Below, one piece after another: positions 42,501 through 51,599 of a stretch of 64,000 bases of DNA (position 1 is the first letter of the stretch; each line of letters starts with the position of its first letter). Origin of the DNA: Stercorarius parasiticus (taxonomy: Eukaryota; Chordata; Aves; Charadriiformes; Stercorariidae); NCBI GenBank assembly GCA_013396915.1, contig VWZL01000583.1, positions 434,001-498,000 of the forward strand. The letters run 5' to 3'. The notes under the pieces were generated by a model that was not told the DNA's origin, made no database searches, and saw only the letters and a program-made list of their open reading frames with translations. The translations under genes and the position numbers were made by a program.

Positions 42501-43276
42501 AACCATCTACGGTTTTTATGTCTAAACCTTTTGCAAGAGATGTGTGATTCTCTGTAAAAATTTCAGATGTGATGACTGCTATATGATGAACAAGTTTTTT
42601 TCTTAAGTTACTTCTAGCCTTACTTTCTAGTTTCTTCTGCTTTCTAAGTTATTTCTACCTCAGAAATATACCACGATCTTTCAAGGACTGCAAACCCCAG
42701 ACTGCAGATAATTACATTGAGGAATTTCACAAAGAACCAGAGGCTACATATAAAGGCCTAATATTTTAAGGCTATTTGCTGTAGTCATTGCTTCACCAAA
42801 AACTCCTGAGCTATGGTGGCAAGAGCTTCCTAACCAACTTTATGCCATGGAAGAATAAGCAAAGCAGCATTTCCAGCACACACACACAAAAAAAATGAGC
42901 ACTTGTATCAAACCACTTGAAATGTTCAGCTACAAGAAACCATCAGCAACTTTTCACGTATTGTAACAAGCCCGATTTATTTTGCAGTGCCGCTCTTGTA
43001 AATCTCTACAGTCTGGAAAGGCTGGGGGCACATACCCTTTCACGTGTTAACACGGACGTTAAATCGCTCCTCACTCACCACAAAGCAGGACCCTTTCCCT
43101 AACGCCCACGGACCGCAAAGGCCATTTAAACACCGAGGCACCTTTCCAGGCCCGGAGACCTCCCCCGGGCCCGCTCCCCCGCCCGGCCTTACCTGGGTCA
43201 CGTACTCCGCGTTGATCTGCGACACGGTGGGCGCCACAATCTTCTTCGGCGGGGCCGAGGACGCCGGCGCCGCCAT
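3518..43276 (-). CDS. AQR: AQR, Aquarius intron-binding RNA helicase (5' 28 coding exons; 3' part outside window)
   Basis: Spliceosomal SF1 helicase of the Upf1-like group. It is known to bind introns upstream of the branch point, to act in the pentameric intron-binding complex, and to be needed for intron-encoded box C/D snoRNP assembly in the nucleus. I joined 28 exons by GT/AG borders and matching phases: 3246 nt, 1082 codons, no stop. The protein matches AQR as I remember it over its whole length: start [18 protein letters not shown], then the helical N-terminal half, the beta-barrel/stalk region, and Walker A GPPGTGKT at residues 826-833. The motif Ia-like VTHSNQ is at 855-860 and the motif II segment EESAQ at 1065-1069. 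Human AQR is about 1485 residues, so roughly 400 residues (motifs III-VI and the tail) lie left of position 1. Start choice: CACC-ATG-G context, and no other in-frame ATG upstream to 43768. Introns are mostly 0.4-3.6 kb. Identity is very sure; exon borders are sure to within a base or two. Confidence 0.97.
4473..4610 (-). CDS. AQR: AQR coding exon 27
   Basis: [20 protein letters not shown] ... HDLVELGFK (46 codons). It includes [12 protein letters not shown], the segment before motif II. Acceptor CCGTAG, donor GTAACT. Confidence 0.97.
5397..5606 (-). CDS. AQR: AQR coding exon 26
   Basis: [20 protein letters not shown] ... KKIFTQLE (70 codons). Acceptor CCATAG, donor GTAAGA. Confidence 0.97.
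5762..6415 (-). mobile_element. Degraded ERVL-like LTR fragment, minus orientation
   Basis: Reading the minus strand, this stretch matches the 3' two thirds of the LTR at 62522-63630. Shared parts are the CTGCAGCCC/GGAGGACCCCATGCT repeat blocks, a purine/pyrimidine segment, TTTTCTTCCCCTGTCC and a terminal GCCAGCCAAGATCAACCCAC. The 3' end is sharp at about 5762; the 5' end is unclear. The poly(A) hexamer position reads ATTAAA (5938-5943) rather than AATAAA. It lies in AQR intron 25, in the same sense as the gene. No retroviral coding sequence is present. Confidence 0.75.
7049..7184 (-). CDS. AQR: AQR coding exon 25
   Basis: [20 protein letters not shown] ... [10 protein letters not shown]. 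Acceptor TTGTAG, donor GTAAGG. Part of the insertion within RecA1 of Upf1-like helicases (by analogy). Confidence 0.95.
9506..9615 (-). CDS. AQR: AQR coding exon 24
   Basis: [20 protein letters not shown] ... ETEKDFS plus split Arg (AG|G). Acceptor TCTTTAG, donor GTGAGA. Confidence 0.96.
9616..12555. other. AQR intron 23
   Basis: Intron of about 2.9 kb, nearly half of it occupied by a CR1 copy (10855-12170). The rest is unremarkable AT-rich sequence. Confidence 0.75.
10855..12170 (+). mobile_element. CR1 LINE, 5'-truncated, defective
   Basis: Non-LTR retrotransposon of the avian CR1 family. It starts within the reverse-transcriptase region (GACCCCTACAAATT...GGGCCCTGATG) and runs to the 3' tail ATTCTACGATTCTATGATATG. 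An open stretch at 11235-11852 carries [20 protein letters not shown] and then KFADPTKL, so the second catalytic Asp of the usual FADD is Pro. Several stops and frameshifts follow. It is antisense to AQR and is a dead copy. Confidence 0.93.
12556..12666 (-). CDS. AQR: AQR coding exon 23 (Walker A, motif I)
   Basis: [20 protein letters not shown] ... [17 protein letters not shown] (residues 826-833) is the ATP-binding P-loop; VTHSNQ is motif Ia-like. The catalytic Lys832 is intact. Acceptor TTTTAG, donor GTAAAG. Confidence 0.97.
13741..13810 (-). CDS. AQR: AQR coding exon 22 (Q-motif region)
   Basis: [20 protein letters not shown] then LTM, just before Walker [10 protein letters not shown] fits the Q-motif position of SF1 helicases. 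Acceptor GTTACAG, donor GTAAGA. Confidence 0.96.
14338..14484 (-). CDS. AQR: AQR coding exon 21 (basic/acidic linker)
   Basis: [20 protein letters not shown] ... PYPYNQPK. It contains a KGKKRK basic patch followed by an acidic stretch, as a flexible, possibly nuclear-localising linker before the helicase core (inference). Acceptor GTTACAG, donor GTAATA. Confidence 0.96.
16075..16316 (-). CDS. AQR: AQR coding exon 20
   Basis: [20 protein letters not shown] ... VLQIPPF, ending in a split Arg (AG|G). Acceptor TTTACAG, donor GTGATC. The longest exon here (242 nt). Confidence 0.97.
18291..18805 (-). mobile_element. CR1 LINE 3' end, minus orientation
   Basis: The forward strand opens with ATCAGAGAATCATAGAATGG and GTTGGAAGGGACC, the reverse complement of a CR1 3' end. 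It extends about 515 bp to GAGCTGGACGCAG. The minus frame retains the CR1 C-terminal text [20 protein letters not shown]. It is 5' truncated and abuts the next CR1. Confidence 0.93.
18806..19806 (+). mobile_element. CR1 LINE, 5'-truncated, relatively young
   Basis: Covers the last ~1 kb of CR1. The frame reads [30 protein letters not shown] (RT catalytic FADD intact) and the C-terminal region down to [15 protein letters not shown]. It is interrupted by only one in-frame TAG, at 19090-19092. The 3' tail ends ATTCTGTGATTCTGTGACA. Antisense to AQR. It lacks the endonuclease and the N-terminal RT, so it cannot be mobile itself. Confidence 0.94.
19924..20093 (-). CDS. AQR: AQR coding exon 19
   Basis: [20 protein letters not shown] ... 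RKPKENNFK. Acceptor GGGCAG, donor GTAGGG. A plus-strand CR1 ends only about 120 bp from its donor. Confidence 0.96.
20526..20693 (-). CDS. AQR: AQR coding exon 18
   Basis: [20 protein letters not shown] ... KGRVIEE, split Gly at both ends. Acceptor GAATCAG, donor GTATGG. Confidence 0.96.
22545..22723 (-). CDS. AQR: AQR coding exon 17
   Basis: [20 protein letters not shown] ... IKDEWE, split Gly at the end. The acceptor is a long T run followed by AG; donor GTACTT. Confidence 0.96.
23488..23629 (-). CDS. AQR: AQR coding exon 16
   Basis: [20 protein letters not shown] ... DSVSRMKP, ending in a split Trp codon (TG|G). Acceptor CTCTTAG, donor GTAATA. Confidence 0.96.
24678..24723. repeat. A-rich simple tract
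   Basis: A run of 16 A, then CAAAACC/AAAACAAAC units, then poly-C. Might be the tail of an unrecognised retrocopy, but no body is seen beside it. Confidence 0.6.
25437..25533. other. Assembly gap (97 N)
   Basis: Unresolved bases in AQR intron 15. The true length is unknown. Confidence 0.99.
26661..26781 (-). CDS. AQR: AQR coding exon 15
   Basis: [20 protein letters not shown] ... EYYSGE plus split Gly. Acceptor TTCTTTAG, donor GTATGA. Confidence 0.96.
27865..27967 (-). CDS. AQR: AQR coding exon 14 (GC-rich)
   Basis: [20 protein letters not shown] then [14 protein letters not shown]. Acceptor TGTGCAG, donor GTAAAA. About 62 of 103 bases are G or C by hand count, well above neighbouring exons and the AT-rich introns. 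Confidence 0.95.
28782..28885 (-). CDS. AQR: AQR coding exon 13
   Basis: [20 protein letters not shown] ... VKFFGPL, ending in a split Ser (AG|C). Acceptor TTTGTAG, donor GTAAGT. Confidence 0.95.
29725..29838 (-). CDS. AQR: AQR coding exon 12
   Basis: Residues 304-341: [20 protein letters not shown] ... DRITSLQ. Acceptor TGTCTCAG, donor GTAGGC. An ATG just upstream can extend the open frame, but the acceptor and homology place the exon start at Leu304. Confidence 0.95.
30798..30914 (-). CDS. AQR: AQR coding exon 11
   Basis: Residues 265-303: [20 protein letters not shown] ... KEGHLFCQ. Acceptor ACCACAG, donor GTGAGA. Phase 0. Confidence 0.95.
32897..32961 (-). CDS. AQR: AQR coding exon 10
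   Basis: [20 protein letters not shown] then E. Acceptor TGTCTAG, donor GTAAGT. Confidence 0.95.
34207..34283 (-). CDS. AQR: AQR coding exon 9
   Basis: [20 protein letters not shown] then SIPVS, ending with a split Gly (G|GT). Acceptor ATTTTAG, donor GTAACT. Confidence 0.95.
34958..35058 (-). CDS. AQR: AQR coding exon 8
   Basis: Starts [20 protein letters not shown] and ends with a split Arg codon (CG|A). Acceptor ATTTCAG, donor GTATGT. Lys-rich helical segment. Confidence 0.95.
35583..35651 (-). CDS. AQR: AQR coding exon 7
   Basis: Residues 161-183: [18 protein letters not shown] then MALQP. Acceptor CTAACAG, donor GTAAGC. Phase 0. Confidence 0.95.
37254..37394 (-). CDS. AQR: AQR coding exon 6
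   Basis: Residues 114-160: [13 protein letters not shown] ... DHCFNSL. Acceptor TGTCTAG, donor GTATGT. Phase 0 at both ends. Confidence 0.95.
38668..38788 (-). CDS. AQR: AQR coding exon 5
   Basis: Encodes [15 protein letters not shown]... to VPAWE (40 full codons). Acceptor TTCACAG, donor GTAACC. Very strongly conserved helical N-terminal segment. Confidence 0.96.
40060..40095 (-). CDS. AQR: AQR coding exon 4 (36 nt)
   Basis: Encodes [11 protein letters not shown] between two split codons (AA|G and AG|C). Acceptor TTTTTAG, donor GTAAGC. Its phases fit exons 3 and 5 exactly. Confidence 0.93.
41095..41135 (-). CDS. AQR: AQR coding exon 3 (41 nt microexon-sized)
   Basis: Encodes [13 protein letters not shown] plus two bases of a split Lys codon (AA|G). 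Acceptor CCTATAG, donor GTAAGT. Too short to stand alone as an ORF; found by homology and phase. Confidence 0.93.
41979..42034. repeat. 30-bp tandem duplication
   Basis: CTCAAAAATCTTTTAACCTC at 41979 recurs as CTCAAAAATCTTTTCACCTC at 42009, exactly 30 bp later. The second copy is slightly shorter. Confidence 0.8.
42266..42322 (-). CDS. AQR: AQR coding exon 2
   Basis: Residues 29-47, beginning [13 protein letters not shown]. Acceptor CATACAG, donor GTAAAT. Both ends phase 0. Confidence 0.95.
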
Positions 43277-43690
43277 GGTGAGGCCGCCCCGAGCCGCCAG
43301 GCGCACACAGCCGCCCTCAGGCCAGGCCCACCGCGGAGGCCGAGCAGAAACAACCTCCGGGTAAGGAGCAACGGAGAGGGGAAGTGCTTCCGGGGCGAGG
43401 AGCGCTAGCGCGGCCGCGGGGATGGGCGGGGTGGCGGTTGCGCCTCCTGCAGCCCCTCCCCTGCCTCTGCCGCCGGCGGGCGCGGAGCTCACCCCTACGG
43501 CAACCCCCGGGGCGGTGAGGGGCTTCTCACCCCAACGCTCCCCCCCTGCCCACCCCCCAGGCGGTGAGGGGCTCGTGAGGGCCGCGTTCCGGCGGTCGCT
43601 GCCAAGGCCTGTCCCTGGGGCCGACCCCGGTAGCGCTCCCCACCCCGGCCTCCCGCTAGGCCCGGCCGTGCTTGGCAAGGAGCACGTCAA
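43100..43690. promoter_or_regulatory. CpG island, AQR promoter and exon 1
   Basis: Abrupt switch from AT-rich to strongly GC-rich, CpG-dense DNA covering AQR exon 1 and about 400 bp upstream. CTTCCGGGGCG at about 43387 resembles an ETS-family site, and the start codon lies in ATGGCGGCG, a YY1-like context. No TATA box is seen, as is typical of a housekeeping gene. The transcription start is inferred to be within 43.28-43.45 kb. Confidence 0.8.
43193..43276 (-). CDS. AQR: AQR coding exon 1
   Basis: Codons 1-28, from ATG at 43276 (CACCATGG, A at -3 and G at +4) to ...NAEYVTQ, then donor GTAAGG. Lies inside a CpG island. Phase 0 end. Confidence 0.95.
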
Positions 43691-43989
43691 GAAGCTGTTC
43701 AGGAGCCTGTAAGGCTGCCATAAAAGAAGAGGGAGGCAGTTAACGTGCCAGGTTGCTTTTCCTGTCACCCTTCAAGTGTTGTGTAAATAGGGTGACTCCT
43801 TCCGTTTTATCAGTTATTTGTCACTTTGAGCAAAGGTTTCTGTCCATCTACTGTGGAAAAGACCCACTTGTAGTAACATCAAACAAACGCCATGAAGAGC
43901 TGAGCATAGCTCAGCCTGACACATGTCCCCATAATTGGGGAAATCTGTGGAGGAGAGGAGAGGCAAAGGTGAGAGGGAAAAATTACACC

Positions 43990-44280
43990 CTTACATAAGC
44001 CAACAATTTGGTGATGATTTAGAATGGTTCACAATTAACTCATTCTATTTTGTAAACAGATTAATTAAGGAGGAAATTAACAGACTCCCCAGAGAAGTTA
44101 CAGCGCTTCGTTTCTGTGCTCATTATCCAGCGCCTGCCACTTGAATACTTTTAAACTTCCAGGCAGATACCATTGAAGTCTGTTTGAATATGACCTCCTT
44201 TGTTTTGATATCAAGGTGATCTCCATTTCATTTCTTCAAGCAGAGGTTAAACTAAATATTCTTTTTGAAGTTGAATTAGA
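43990..44280 (+). mobile_element. Possible ancient CR1 relic
   Basis: Segments such as GACTCCCCAGAGAAGTTACAG and CAGAGGTTAAACTAAATATTC resemble the CR1 3' end (CTGCCCAGAGAAGTTGTGG, GGTTGGACTAGATGATC). Strongly diverged; boundaries are guesses. Confidence 0.35.
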
Positions 44281-47200
44281 ATGTACAATGGGAATGGAAA
44301 AAGTAATGACAGTACCTTGGATAGGATCAGACAATGGCTGCATTCAAATAAATATGCCTATTGTATGCCTTTGCTTTAAATGATCCAGAAAATTTAAGTT
44401 TTTACTATGAAAACTAGCAAAATTAAAAGTTACAAAAGTACCTGTAATAAATCCTGTAAATAACAAGGGTTGAGCGCTGTCTTGTCTAATGACTGAAATC
44501 TTCAGAGAGATCTGTATTTGACGAAAAATGCAAAGCAGTTAAAATACACTTAATGTACCCTGTCTAACACTGAAATTGTGATAAAAATCACCATATTAAG
44601 ATGCTTCAATTTAAGTTAATCCACCTAGAGGTTGCAGCTTCATGATTGACTTAGGTTTATCAAAATCTATGCAAATGTAACTACCCCTTTTGGTGTCTGC
44701 CCTTTCTCCATCACTTAGTACAACCGCTAGCGCTTGCATCCATGCACAGGTGTAGAAAATACAAGGGAAATCTACCTAAGCTCTGAGCAGGCTGTCTGAG
44801 CCATATTAGCATGTTGGCGCACCTTAGCTGATAACATTGCCTACAGTGTCGTCTCCAACCTAGCTTCCACAATTAGGTGGTTCTATATTTGACTGCCTCA
44901 AGAATCAACATACATAGCTTAATGTTTGCATGTATCAGAATAAGTAGAAATATAGCAGCTTGTCAGGTTGGTGGGGAAGAAAAAAAAAAGAGTACTTTTA
45001 CTACCTGTAAGTGGACTAGAGGGATAAACGGCAGGAAGGGAAGGAACTATTGAAGCTAAGCTGATGAAAAAGGACAAAGGAATATAAGTTCGTTAGCTAT
45101 AAATACAGGCTGAAAATATGAAAGCTTCTAAACTTGGCTTTCAGACAGGAGCCAAAAGTTTGACTTGTGTTTAAGGTGGACCATGGGACACTTAGAGACT
45201 ATGACGATTTCTTGGGATCAGAGGTGACAGTAACTGATGACCTTAGATTTCTTTTCTAATCACATGCTCAAGTGTTGCCTACAAGCTGATATTTTTTTTG
45301 AATTATTACCATGCCAAAAACTAGGCAGGCAAATAGATTTTGGACTTGGTAAATTTTCTAGAACGCCCTTGCAAGGCTAACTTAAACCTTCTGACCTCTG
45401 CTTATGATAGATCATCAGGCATGTGTCAAAACCCACAAATTTCCGTATGATATCAAAGCTATGAAAGCTCAAGGAGGAAGCCATGTTTATCTAACTTTTG
45501 GCATTTGGGTGTCCCACTGAGGAGGTTAGTTGTCTTAAACCTCCCTACAGTCAATGTGGTGACAGAGATCCTTCCAGAGGGCAAATCAGAACTAATCAGT
45601 GCTCTGACTCATTTTCTGAACGAGCTTCTGATATTGGAAACTAATATTAGATGCCTAATGTGAGGCAATATGATTACATCGCTCAATGGCAATGTCAAAT
45701 ACAATGATAAAAAATATCTCCTCCCTGTAAATAATGCATTAAATATTTCTCTATAAGGGCTATTGTTTAGTTACAGACTGCTGTGATAGTAGGACTACAA
45801 ATAAATAGCAAAAGTATAAATAAGTGCTTTGGCAAAATACATTGCTTTCAAGCCTCAAAAGCAGCTGAACTTTTAAAGAGGAGCTGTGGTGAGACCAGAC
45901 ATAATGACACCCAGTGCTGTACCCATGTCCCCATCTGCAACTCTCACACCAGCTCACAACTGTCTGTTAAGACTGGTTTCTCAAACGCTACACTCAGTTT
46001 CCCCCAGAGTGGAGGCGCATCTGTCACTTTCCACCCCAAACTGCTTTGTAGTCAGGGGAAAAATAAAACCCTGCACCCCGTCGTCCCCACAGCCTTCTGT
46101 GAAGTTCTCCCTCTTGCTCTACTCATTGACTTAACACGCCAAGAAAATCAAATATTCTTTCTCTTCAAAAACCTGTTAATTCATTCATGAAGACATGTAT
46201 TATTTAAAAAGTCACACATTTGAGTAGATGTGATTTTCAAGACAATTATTCATTTCTAGGCTGCATACAGTCCTGGTCAATTTATATTCAATGCTGCTTT
46301 CTTGCTTAATTAGCTCTTCTTGTTTTGGATGCTTGCCCTTCTATATTATTGTAGCCAGGAAAAATATGCTTTTCTCCTCTTTTTTGTAAATGATACAAGC
46401 CAAGGTCATCAATGAGCTGGCCATTGCTTTTATCTCAATGATACGCTCTGGAATACAGTATCAGTGGGTCAGGAAGTATCTGATGATGATTAGCAGGGAT
46501 TGATTCTGGCCTGTCTACCTTTTAGATTATTTTAGGTTCTACCAGGAGTCACAGAAATAATTCGTTTCTAGCAATGAAAACTCCAAACAATTAATCTCTA
46601 AGGATTTCTAATATTAACTGACTTTAAGGCTTGTTATTGTTTTAGGGTCTCCAGTGAGACATGACCAATGAAACCTGATTCAGCAGCTACATACTACTAA
46701 TATAAAAGTTGTTTCACTTTTTACTGTTTCTCTTTCACCCAGAGAGATTTATCCTTTGAATCCTTTATCTTTCAGCCTGTTAGACATAAAGAAACCCCGC
46801 GCTGAGAGAGGCAGACTCCGTATGGATACTGTGTTCACCTATGTAAACTCTGGTGGGAAAACTGTTCCAAAGCAGGTAACAAATATCAGCACTGCGCTCA
46901 GGTTGCAAAATGGCCTTACCTTACCCATTCCAGTCATCGGGTTCCTTCAAAATTATGAACAGGCATCTGCTGACTCCTCCAAGGAAACACTGTGTTAGGG
47001 ACAGATGATTCCCCATGTGCCTCAGCCTGGTCACTGCAGTAGAGCAGCAGCAATTTCTCCTTGCTCTTTGATCTGGAACAACGGCGGGATGTCTACTATC
47101 ACAACTCTACTATTGCCTGAACTCCTGTTGCTGGGGGAGCAGAGGTGGCGGAGATTCTCCTAACATAAGATGGAATTGAAGATATCGAAACCTTCTTGCC

Positions 47201-48564
47201 AGGGTGGGGACTCTGTTCCCTCATAGCTGAGGGCATGCTAACACCGCTCTGATAAAATGGAAAAGCAGCTCACTGGCAGCGTTGTCCTACTGCTTCACTC
47301 TTTCCCACCCAGAGGCTGTTTTCCTGCTGGTCCACCACTACAATTTCAAGCTAGGCCTGAAGCTCCAGTGCATGATCAAGGCTAAGTCTTTGGCCTGCGT
47401 TACTTCTTGATAGAGATGCAGGAGCCTCTTCCTTCCAAAGTCATTGAATGTGGCTGTACTTCTGCTTACAACAGTAGTTTTTATTCTTTCGTATGTATGT
47501 TGAACACTCTTAGTGTTTCTCGGATGTTGTGGTACGTAACTCAGTGGTGAAGGGAAGTCTCCATTACTTTCTTACAAAGTGAGCTGTGGTTGTTCTGACA
47601 GCAATATTGTATATGCAGAAAGTCAAACACACATAAGTCCTAGAGGCAGATGGCTGAATCGTGCTTTCCCTGTGCACAACTTAAAATATCAAGGTGGTCC
47701 AGGTGATTTTTAATAGAACTATGCTTCTCAGGATGGAGGTCTAGATATCTGGGGTATATCTCGCTGCTGTACGTGAATTTGTTATCTGGCCTAATATAAT
47801 TGCATTATACTAAATGCGTAGACCTAACTTTGGGGAAGTACCTGAACTGCACACCTGGATACCTTAACATAGGGCAGATGAATCCCAGCCTCAGTGACAT
47901 GAAACCGTATGTTGGGTTGGCTTTCTGTGAAGCAAGGTTGTAAAGCTTAGGGGACTGCATCTCTTTAAATTCAGCTTATCTCTTGCTTGTTGACTCTTAC
48001 ACATAAACACAAGTTTTTTTGAGAGGTATCCCTCTGAAAAACTCTGAAACAGAAAGCTCCAAACGTGAGAATTTCAAGTCCTATCATGTTTATGAACACA
48101 CTTGCATGTACAGCTTTTCCTCTAAGCAAAGAATGAAAGTGACGATCGATATGCAGCATTTTGAAATGTTGCAAAGTTATATAAAGTTAATTTTTTGAAA
48201 GTAATGGGGGCATGAATGGCATAGAAATGGAATAGTATGTATGTTAGCCAAAGATGACCAGAAACCTCCTATGTCTCTTACCTGTTGAAGCAACAGAAGA
48301 AACATATTGATTTAACCTGCTGTCAAGTAAATAAAATTTGGAAAAGCTTCTCAGAAAACATTAGAGGAATCCTTCAACATGTAAAAAGCTTATGCACAGT
48401 GCTAGGGGTTATTGCTTTCGTTATAGTTTTTTCTTCATAGCAGTTAATATTCATATAAACTGAAAGTTCAGCCTCTTCATTATAGTTCTAATTCAATCAT
48501 ATCGCTTTTACTATTTTATGTGCATTCTTCTAGTCCAAGAGCGTGTCACTGTGTTCGTCTCATT

Positions 48565-48625
48565 AAATATGGGTACTCACTCAGTAAATGTGTGTACTTC
48601 CACTCAGTAAATATGGGTACTTTCA
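48565..48625. repeat. Short imperfect tandem repeat
   Basis: CACTCAGTAAATRTGKGTAC-like units recur two to three times. Small local duplication in intergenic DNA. Confidence 0.6.
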
Positions 48626-51551
48626 AAAATGATGCCTCAGTTTAGTAACAGATGCTTCTTAAAATATTTAGAATTTTAAAGTGTAAAGAAGCCGTCAGTA
48701 GCATTCTGATTTGTGTATAAATATTTATTTAGCACACGTTCTGGCCAATGTACTGCCCTTGATTTTTGTGCAAAACTTACAGTAACTTCAATGGAAATTC
48801 TGAGCTTATGACTGGAGAAAAATATGGTTAATTCAGCAACCCAGCTGCTTTTATATCCCAGAATAGCAAGCAGTGCCTCTAGTGAAGGAGGTGGGGAAAT
48901 ACGGGAGTTTATGTCATTCTTAGCTTTCTGTTGCTGGGCACACATTTGGGTAACAGCTTAAGTTACAGCAGACTCTGGGCTATTCTAATTCTCTTCAGAG
49001 ACTTTTAGCTGGGTTCCTACCAACTGAGGCAGGATAGTGGTATGAACATAAGAAACCAATGGCCAGTAAAGCTCTAGAAATATTTGTTAGAAATCCTGCG
49101 GGAGGCTGTTACGTGATAAAATTTATATGGGGCAAAAAAATTAATGTGAGATAAATGTTTGATGGAGGAATATGAGGCCTTCATCACTGAAATGAGATTC
49201 TAAGGCAAATAATTTCCTTTCTGCTAGTGCTAGCATGAGAAATGTTATGGAAAGTGGAGTCTATTTGCAGAATCATTGTAAAAGCAGATTCTCAATCACA
49301 TATCCTTTCTCATGACATAGAAAAAAAAATACAGATTGCAGACAAAACTGAAGCTTATCTAATATGCAGCATAGAAGAATTCTAAGTTTCTGAGAGCCAG
49401 CTCCAGTCTCCTGAAGCTTTCATCCTTGCCTTTCTCCATATTTTCTAGGGTTTTGGTAGACATTTCCATTAGCGTGTCAGGATTTTAAGAGGATAAAATG
49501 GCAATAAAACAGACCACCTACTGGAAATAGCAAAATTCACACTGGTATAACATTGAAAAATAATTTAACTTTTAATAATTTCTTTTACTTTAAAAAACCC
49601 CTTCTACTGTGATATAAACTAAAATATTACACAAAAAAATCATTTTAGCTTATTAGCAAATGGATGTTTTTCCTCTGCTAATTGCACTAGCAGCAGACAT
49701 GCAATTGGATGCCTGAGGGAATTCTTACAAAGCTATTCCCGCTACCCAAGTACTTGCTATTATTAAGACGCACAGTATAAAATACAAAATAAAGTGCACT
49801 ATGGCAAACAAGGTTGCTCTCAAGTCAAGAAAAAATCCTAACATGTTTTGATCTTAAAAATTATCCTCAAATTGAGTGAGACACTTGAGGTGTCTAGAAG
49901 GCTTAGCAGATTTCTACTCAAGTTTAGTAGGACTGCATTGTCATTTACAGGAATCTCTCTGCTCAACTCTATTTCCAGGATCCTCTTCGAATCAAAATAA
50001 AGTAGAAATTGAGCAAATGATCTGAGATTCTGTAGCTCAGCAAGCTACTTTTGCAAACACATACAAAGCCTTAAAATTTATACTCCTTAAAGAAATGCAC
50101 AAATAAAATAAGGCAAATGTACCTATCGGGAAGATAGTGTTTTCCTTGATGTCAATAGAAACTGAGTGCAGGGCATTAGCAGTACAAATGGGAAACAGCA
50201 CGCGTAGTTGGTTACTTCAGCTTAGGAATAGAATTTTGCTTTTTTATATAGCAGTGGTCACACAGTTCTCTGTATTCCCCTCCTTTGCTGTGCCAGCAAG
50301 GTACGTTCCAGGGAAGCAGCCATAGGCAAACCTGAATAGCTATTTCCATATGCTCCTAATACCCTACATACCCAGACCACTTTCAGTGGAGAATGACAGG
50401 CCACAGTCTGCACCACAGCCGGTCACTTTCTCGCATCTTCATGCACTCATGTCCTCAGGCCATGGCAGCACACGTGCAACAGCCAGCTCCATGACTCTCC
50501 ATGTCAGACATGGGGTTTCACAGATCCATACAAACTGGGACCAGGGACACTGGAGGGATTTCAATGAAAAGTAAAAATTTCAGCCACGTATCCAAACTAT
50601 GTCAGGTGTACAGCAGAACCCAGCCGCACATTAGCACATCCTGGAAGCAGAGAGGAACAGGAATGTCAGAGTATACAAGTAAAACAGCATTCAAATACTT
50701 CTGATAACTCAGGGCAGACATGATGACACTTTCCTGTTAGAACAGCAGTTTCTGAACAAGAAAATGATCAATTCTACTTGTGAGTGATTTTGTTGGCATA
50801 AAGCTGATTTCTCCTTCACTTGCATACACTTTTTTAACAGATGCTAAAAAAATGCCATTTAAAAGCTGCTTGACAGAACTAGTCATTATCTGAAGAAGTA
50901 CAATTAATTTGTTCAACCTGGAGAAAGTAAGGTATATGAAAGCATAGAGAAGTCGCTTCTGTAATTTCAATTTTCCTTATGATAACTGCCTCTCAGATAC
51001 ATCTCATCCATAGCCATCAGACCCTAAAACTAGGCTATTAAGTTAAAACTTGCACTTTAAAAATCCACAAAATCTTGTGCTAGGAATATGAACCGTGACC
51101 CCTTTAGTTATTTAGGAGATCTAGGCATTTTGAACATTATTACAAGGGGCCATTAGAAGGACCGAATCCATAGTCTTTATTGATTTAAGAGTCATCCAAC
51201 TGTACTTATCTAAGTGTTACACGAGTGAGCTATTGCTGTAAGATTATGACTTTCAGAGTCTTACATATATACTAGAAGGCAGCCAGGAAAGCTAAACATT
51301 AGATCCAGCATCTCAGTTTGAAGCCTAAGCTCTCACTAACTTCAATTAAATTTCTTTTGTGTTTGCCTCCCATTTGCCTCACCAACTTTTCTTATTGGTG
51401 CTGGGTATATTAGAGCAGATCACAGACAAGTAAGAAACCAAACACTTGGTTAGAAGCAGCTATAAAAGTGATTAAACAGTTCTTCTGTGGTTTATGATGG
51501 CTTTTTTTCCTTTTTAAATTTTTCCTATTTAAATTTTAAATTTAAATATAT

Positions 51552-51599
51552 AAGAATACATATATATATAAAAAAAAGAATACATATATATATAAAAAG
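51552..51599. repeat. 24-bp tandem duplication
   Basis: AAGAATACATATATATATAA followed by As occurs twice head to tail with a 24-bp period, in AT-rich DNA. Confidence 0.85.

Larger units (their letters stand above)
35652..43192. other. AQR introns 1-6
   Basis: Six introns between exon 7 and exon 1. One 30-bp tandem duplication in intron 2 (listed separately). No other repeat or gene recognised. Confidence 0.65.

Noticed and set aside
43422..43712. 96-codon plus-strand ORF in the AQR CpG island
   Set aside because: Pro/Ala/Gly-rich translation typical of chance open frames in GC-rich DNA; no recognisable domain.
45783..46190. 135-codon plus-strand ORF in the intergenic region
   Set aside because: No domain, no start context or neighbouring exon support; composition looks random.
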